Shown here piece after piece: positions 6,570 through 9,280 of a stretch of DNA of 9,280 nucleotides. Position 1 is the stretch's first letter, and each line of letters starts with the position of its first letter. Under the pieces are notes generated by a model. It saw nothing but the letters and a program-made list of their open reading frames with translations. It did not search any database and was not told the DNA's origin. The position numbers and the translations under genes were made by a program. The stretch is from NCBI GenBank assembly GCA_005883115.1, contig VAZQ01000133.1, forward strand, positions 1 to 9,280, written 5' to 3'. The stretch is from Alphaproteobacteria bacterium. Lineage in GTDB: Bacteria > Pseudomonadota > Alphaproteobacteria > Rhizobiales > Xanthobacteraceae.

Positions 6570-9280
6570 TCGCGGGGCTTCCGCTCGCTTTCGCGCAGCC
6601 GCTCGTTTTGCTCGCGCTGCTGAGCCTGCCCGTTCTGTGGTGGCTGCTGCGGCTCATTCCGCCGCAGCCGCGCCGTATCGCATTCCCGCCGACGCGGCTT
6701 CTCTTCGACATCGCGCCGAGGGAGGAGACGCCGCAGCGCACGCCGTGGTGGCTCACGCTGCTGCGCCTGACCCTCGCCGCCTTGGTGATCATCGCGGCGG
6801 CCGGGCCATTGTGGAATCCCCCGGTTGCGGGCTCGGCTCGCAACGGGCCGCTCGCGCTGTTGATCGATGACGGCTTCCCGGCAGCGGGCACGTGGGATAT
6901 GCGCATGCGCAGCGCCGAGGATCTCATCGCGCGCGCGGAAACCGATCATCGCGGCGTTGCACTGATCCCGCTCTCCGAACCGGCACGCGACGTCTCCTTC
7001 GAGCCGCCGGCTGCAGCGCGCGTGCGTCTCAAACAAATCAAGCCGAAGCCATACGCGGTCGAGCGCGCGGATGCGCTGCCGGCGCTCGGGCGTTTCCTCG
7101 CTGCCACGCCCGAGGTCGAGCTCGTTTGGCTTAGCGACGGCGTCGATCTGGGCGGCGGCAACGATTTCGTCGCGGCGCTCGGGCGATTGATCGAGCAACA
7201 CCCGATCACCGTAATCGAGGGCGGCATCCCGACCGCGCACGCCCTGACCGGTCCCGACAACGCGGCGGGCGCGCTGACCGTGAAGGTCTTGCGCGCGAGC
7301 AACGGCGGCGCCGAAACCGGCACCGTACGCGCGCTCGACCTCAAGGGGCTGCCGCTCGGCGATACATCGTTCGCGTTCAAGGACGGCGAGCGCGAGAGCG
7401 AGGCCGAGCTCGCGCTGCCCGTCGAGATCCGCAACGACATCGCGCGGCTGGAAATCGCGGCCGAGCGCTCCGCCGGCGCGGTGGCGCTGCTCGACAAGCG
7501 CTGGCGCCGGCGCTCCGTCGGCGTGGTCACCGGCTCGAGCGTCGATACCGCCCAGCCGCTGCTCGCCTCGACCTATTATCTCGCTCGCGCGCTCGGGCCA
7601 TTTGCCGACGTGCGGCTCGCCGAGCGCGGCTCGCCCGCGCAGGCGGTGAGCCAACTCATCGAACGGCGAGTGCCGATGTTGATCCTGGCCGACGTGGGCA
7701 ATGTCTCGGAAGCGCGCGATCAGCTCACGCGATGGCTCGAAGACGGCGGCGTGCTTGTGCGCTTCGCCGGGCCGCGACTTGCCGCCGCCGACGATGATCT
7801 CGTGCCGGTGAGATTGAGACGCGGCGGTCGCATTCTCGGCGGCAGCCTGTCTTGGGAACAGCCGCAGCAGCTCAGCGCATTCGCGCGCGAAAGCCCGTTC
7901 TTCGGCATGACGGTGCCGACCGACGTCAGCATCAGCCGACAAGTATTGGCTGAGCCCGATGCCACGCTGACCGAGCGGACCTGGGCGACGCTCGCCGACG
8001 GCACTCCGCTGGTGACCGCCCAGCGCCGCGGCAAGGGCCTCATCGTCTTGTTTCATGTCACCGCCGATACGCGCTGGTCAGACCTGCCGCTATCGGGCAC
8101 CTTCGTCGAGATGCTCAAGCGAATCGTCTCCCTCGCCGGCGTGGTAGCGCCAAGCGATGCCAGCACACCAAATGCGCGCGCCGATCGCGAAGTGTTGCCG
8201 CCGACGCGCATTCTCGACGGCTTTGGCGCGTTGGGGCCGCCGCCCGCGAGCGCGCGTGCCGTGCCGGCGACGTTTAGCGGCCGTGCGACCTCCGATCATC
8301 CGCCAGGCTTTTATGGACCGGCGGAGGGATTCCTGGCGGTCAACGCGCTCGCACCCACTGACCGGTTCGCGCCACTCGACACATCCGCGCTTAGCGCACG
8401 TCGGGAGGCTTACCGAACGATCGAGCCGCAGGATCTGCGCGGGCCCATGCTGGTCACTGCGCTCGTGCTGCTCGCGCTCGATGCGCTCGTCGTGTTCCTG
8501 CTCGCCGGCGGCATCCGCCAACTCGTGCGCCGGCGGCGGCCGGCGGCAACCATGCTGGCGATGGCAGTCCTCGCCGGCGCGCTGTTCGCATTGCCGCACG
8601 CCTTCGCGCAGAACCAAGCGCCCGCACGCTCGACGAACTCCGACGAGCAGGCGTTGAGATCCACGCTCGAGACCCGCCTCGGCTATATCATCACCGGCGA
8701 TGCCGAGGTCGACCGCATCAGCAAGGCCGGGCTGCAGGGTCTCACCCTGTTCCTGGCCCAGCGCACGGCGCTCGAGGCAGGTGAGCCGATCGGGCTCGAT
8801 CCCGCGCGCGACGAGCTTGCGTTCTATCCGTTGATCTATTGGCCGATCGTCCCGAGCGCAGCAAAGCCCTCGCGCGAGGCGCTCGAGCACATCGACGCTT
8901 ACATGAAGCAGGGCGGCACGGTGCTGTTCGACACGCGCGACGCGCTCGAGGCTCCGCCTGGCCCCGGCGCCGAGAGCCGCGGTCCGGGCATGCAGGCGCT
9001 GCGCTCGATCCTGTCTTCGCTCGATATTCCCGAACTCGAGCCGGTGCGGCGCGATCACGTGCTGACCAAGACCTTCTACCTGTTGAAGGACTTTCCCGGA
9101 CGCTTCAGCTCCGGACAGTTGTGGGTGGAAGCGCTGCCCGCCGCCGAGGAGGACGAGCCTGCGAGCCGTCCGGCGCGCGCCGGCGACGGGGTATCGTCGA
9201 TCATCATCACGTCCAATGATTTCGCCGGCGCCTGGGCGATGCGTCAGGACGGGCAAGCCATGCTGCCGCTCGTTTCCGCC
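6566..9280 (+). CDS. BatA-type membrane protein with C-terminal DUF4159 domain (3' end beyond window)
   Basis: The frame is open for 905 codons with no stop before the right edge; by comparison with remembered homologues of about 940 residues, a few dozen C-terminal residues are missing. Order: BatA-like N-terminal double membrane region (TM about 11-31 and 61-83, joined by an arginine-rich loop); a VWA-like region (ALLIDDGF at 97-104, LVWLSDG at 186-192); a glutamine-amidotransferase-like region (about 330-590, for example VGVVTGSSVDTAQPLL); TM3 about 628-650; the basic stretch RRRRP; a hydrophobic segment about 661-681 ending in AFA; and DUF4159 from about 693 (RLGYIITGDAEVDRI, FYPLIYWPI, GGTVLFDTRD). 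Positive residues between TM1/TM2 and TM3/TM4 predict that both large domains face the periplasm. The start ATG overlaps the DUF58 stop (ATGA), and GGGAGG lies 5 bases upstream. The VWA-like part lacks the DxSxS metal motif. It is likely the membrane effector of the MoxR/DUF58 pair; its biochemical function is unknown. Confidence 0.93.
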   Translation, partial: MIAGLPLAFAQPLVLLALLSLPVLWWLLRLIPPQPRRIAFPPTRLLFDIAPREETPQRTPWWLTLLRLTLAALVIIAAAGPLWNPPVAGSARNGPLALLIDDGFPAAGTWDMRMRSAEDLIARAETDHRGVALIPLSEPARDVSFEPPAAARVRLKQIKPKPYAVERADALPALGRFLAATPEVELVWLSDGVDLGGGNDFVAALGRLIEQHPITVIEGGIPTAHALTGPDNAAGALTVKVLRASNGGAETGTVRALDLKGLPLGDTSFAFKDGERESEAELALPVEIRNDIARLEIAAERSAGAVALLDKRWRRRSVGVVTGSSVDTAQPLLASTYYLARALGPFADVRLAERGSPAQAVSQLIERRVPMLILADVGNVSEARDQLTRWLEDGGVLVRFAGPRLAAADDDLVPVRLRRGGRILGGSLSWEQPQQLSAFARESPFFGMTVPTDVSISRQVLAEPDATLTERTWATLADGTPLVTAQRRGKGLIVLFHVTADTRWSDLPLSGTFVEMLKRIVSLAGVVAPSDASTPNARADREVLPPTRILDGFGALGPPPASARAVPATFSGRATSDHPPGFYGPAEGFLAVNALAPTDRFAPLDTSALSARREAYRTIEPQDLRGPMLVTALVLLALDALVVFLLAGGIRQLVRRRRPAATMLAMAVLAGALFALPHAFAQNQAPARSTNSDEQALRSTLETRLGYIITGDAEVDRISKAGLQGLTLFLAQRTALEAGEPIGLDPARDELAFYPLIYWPIVPSAAKPSREALEHIDAYMKQGGTVLFDTRDALEAPPGPGAESRGPGMQALRSILSSLDIPELEPVRRDHVLTKTFYLLKDFPGRFSSGQLWVEALPAAEEDEPASRPARAGDGVSSIIITSNDFAGAWAMRQDGQAMLPLVSA

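Noticed and set aside
6389..8056. Minus-strand open frame of 555 codons opposite the DUF58 end and the BatA-DUF4159 gene
   Set aside because: It is rich in Arg, Ala, Gln and Glu, resembles no family, and is antiparallel to clear coding sequence. Long antisense open frames are a usual effect of high GC at third codon positions.
8090..9256. Minus-strand open frame of 388 codons opposite the DUF4159 part
   Set aside because: Same reasons: low-complexity Arg/Ala/Gln-rich translation, while the plus strand encodes recognisable DUF4159 sequence.

Overview
The window looks like a chromosomal stretch from a high-GC alphaproteobacterium, most likely a member of the Hyphomicrobiales (Rhizobiales). The reasons are the base composition, start/stop overlaps of ATGA and GTGA type, and close resemblance (from memory) of the proteins to Bradyrhizobium/Rhodopseudomonas-type homologues, including the alphaproteobacterial families DUF1285 and DUF6111. 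No mobile element, CRISPR array, tRNA or rRNA gene was seen.

Left part, minus strand (2103 down to 1): a tight housekeeping cluster transcribed leftwards: DUF1285 protein, NUDIX CoA pyrophosphatase, small membrane protein DUF6111, then the start of cca (CCA-adding enzyme, cut by the left edge). DUF1285/NUDIX and DUF6111/cca overlap by 4 bases, which suggests translational coupling.

Middle, minus strand (4142 down to 2224): a full-length kup potassium/proton symporter gene carrying one single-base frameshift near 3684. Otherwise the family sequence continues to its normal C-terminus. It is either a very young pseudogene or a sequence error. Its stop codon lies inside one arm of a 12-bp perfect inverted repeat whose other arm lies 61 bp further on, in the kup/DUF1285 gap.

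Right part, plus strand (4595 to the end), diverging from kup across a 452-bp intergenic region: a MoxR AAA+ ATPase, a soluble DUF58 protein, and a large BatA-type membrane protein fused to a C-terminal DUF4159 domain. The last is the longest gene of the window: 905 codons are present and the frame is still open at the right edge. These three genes are spaced by 4 bp or overlap by 4 bp and form one operon. The arrangement matches the MoxR/DUF58/membrane-protein operon linked to cell-envelope integrity in Rhizobium leguminosarum. The likely logic is that the cytoplasmic MoxR ATPase and its DUF58 partner act on the membrane protein, whose large domains are predicted to face the periplasm. The biochemical substrate of this system is not known to me.

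The most noteworthy items are the kup frameshift, the inverted repeat at the kup stop codon, and the architecture of the BatA-DUF4159 fusion (degenerate metal site, internal signal-peptide-like segment).
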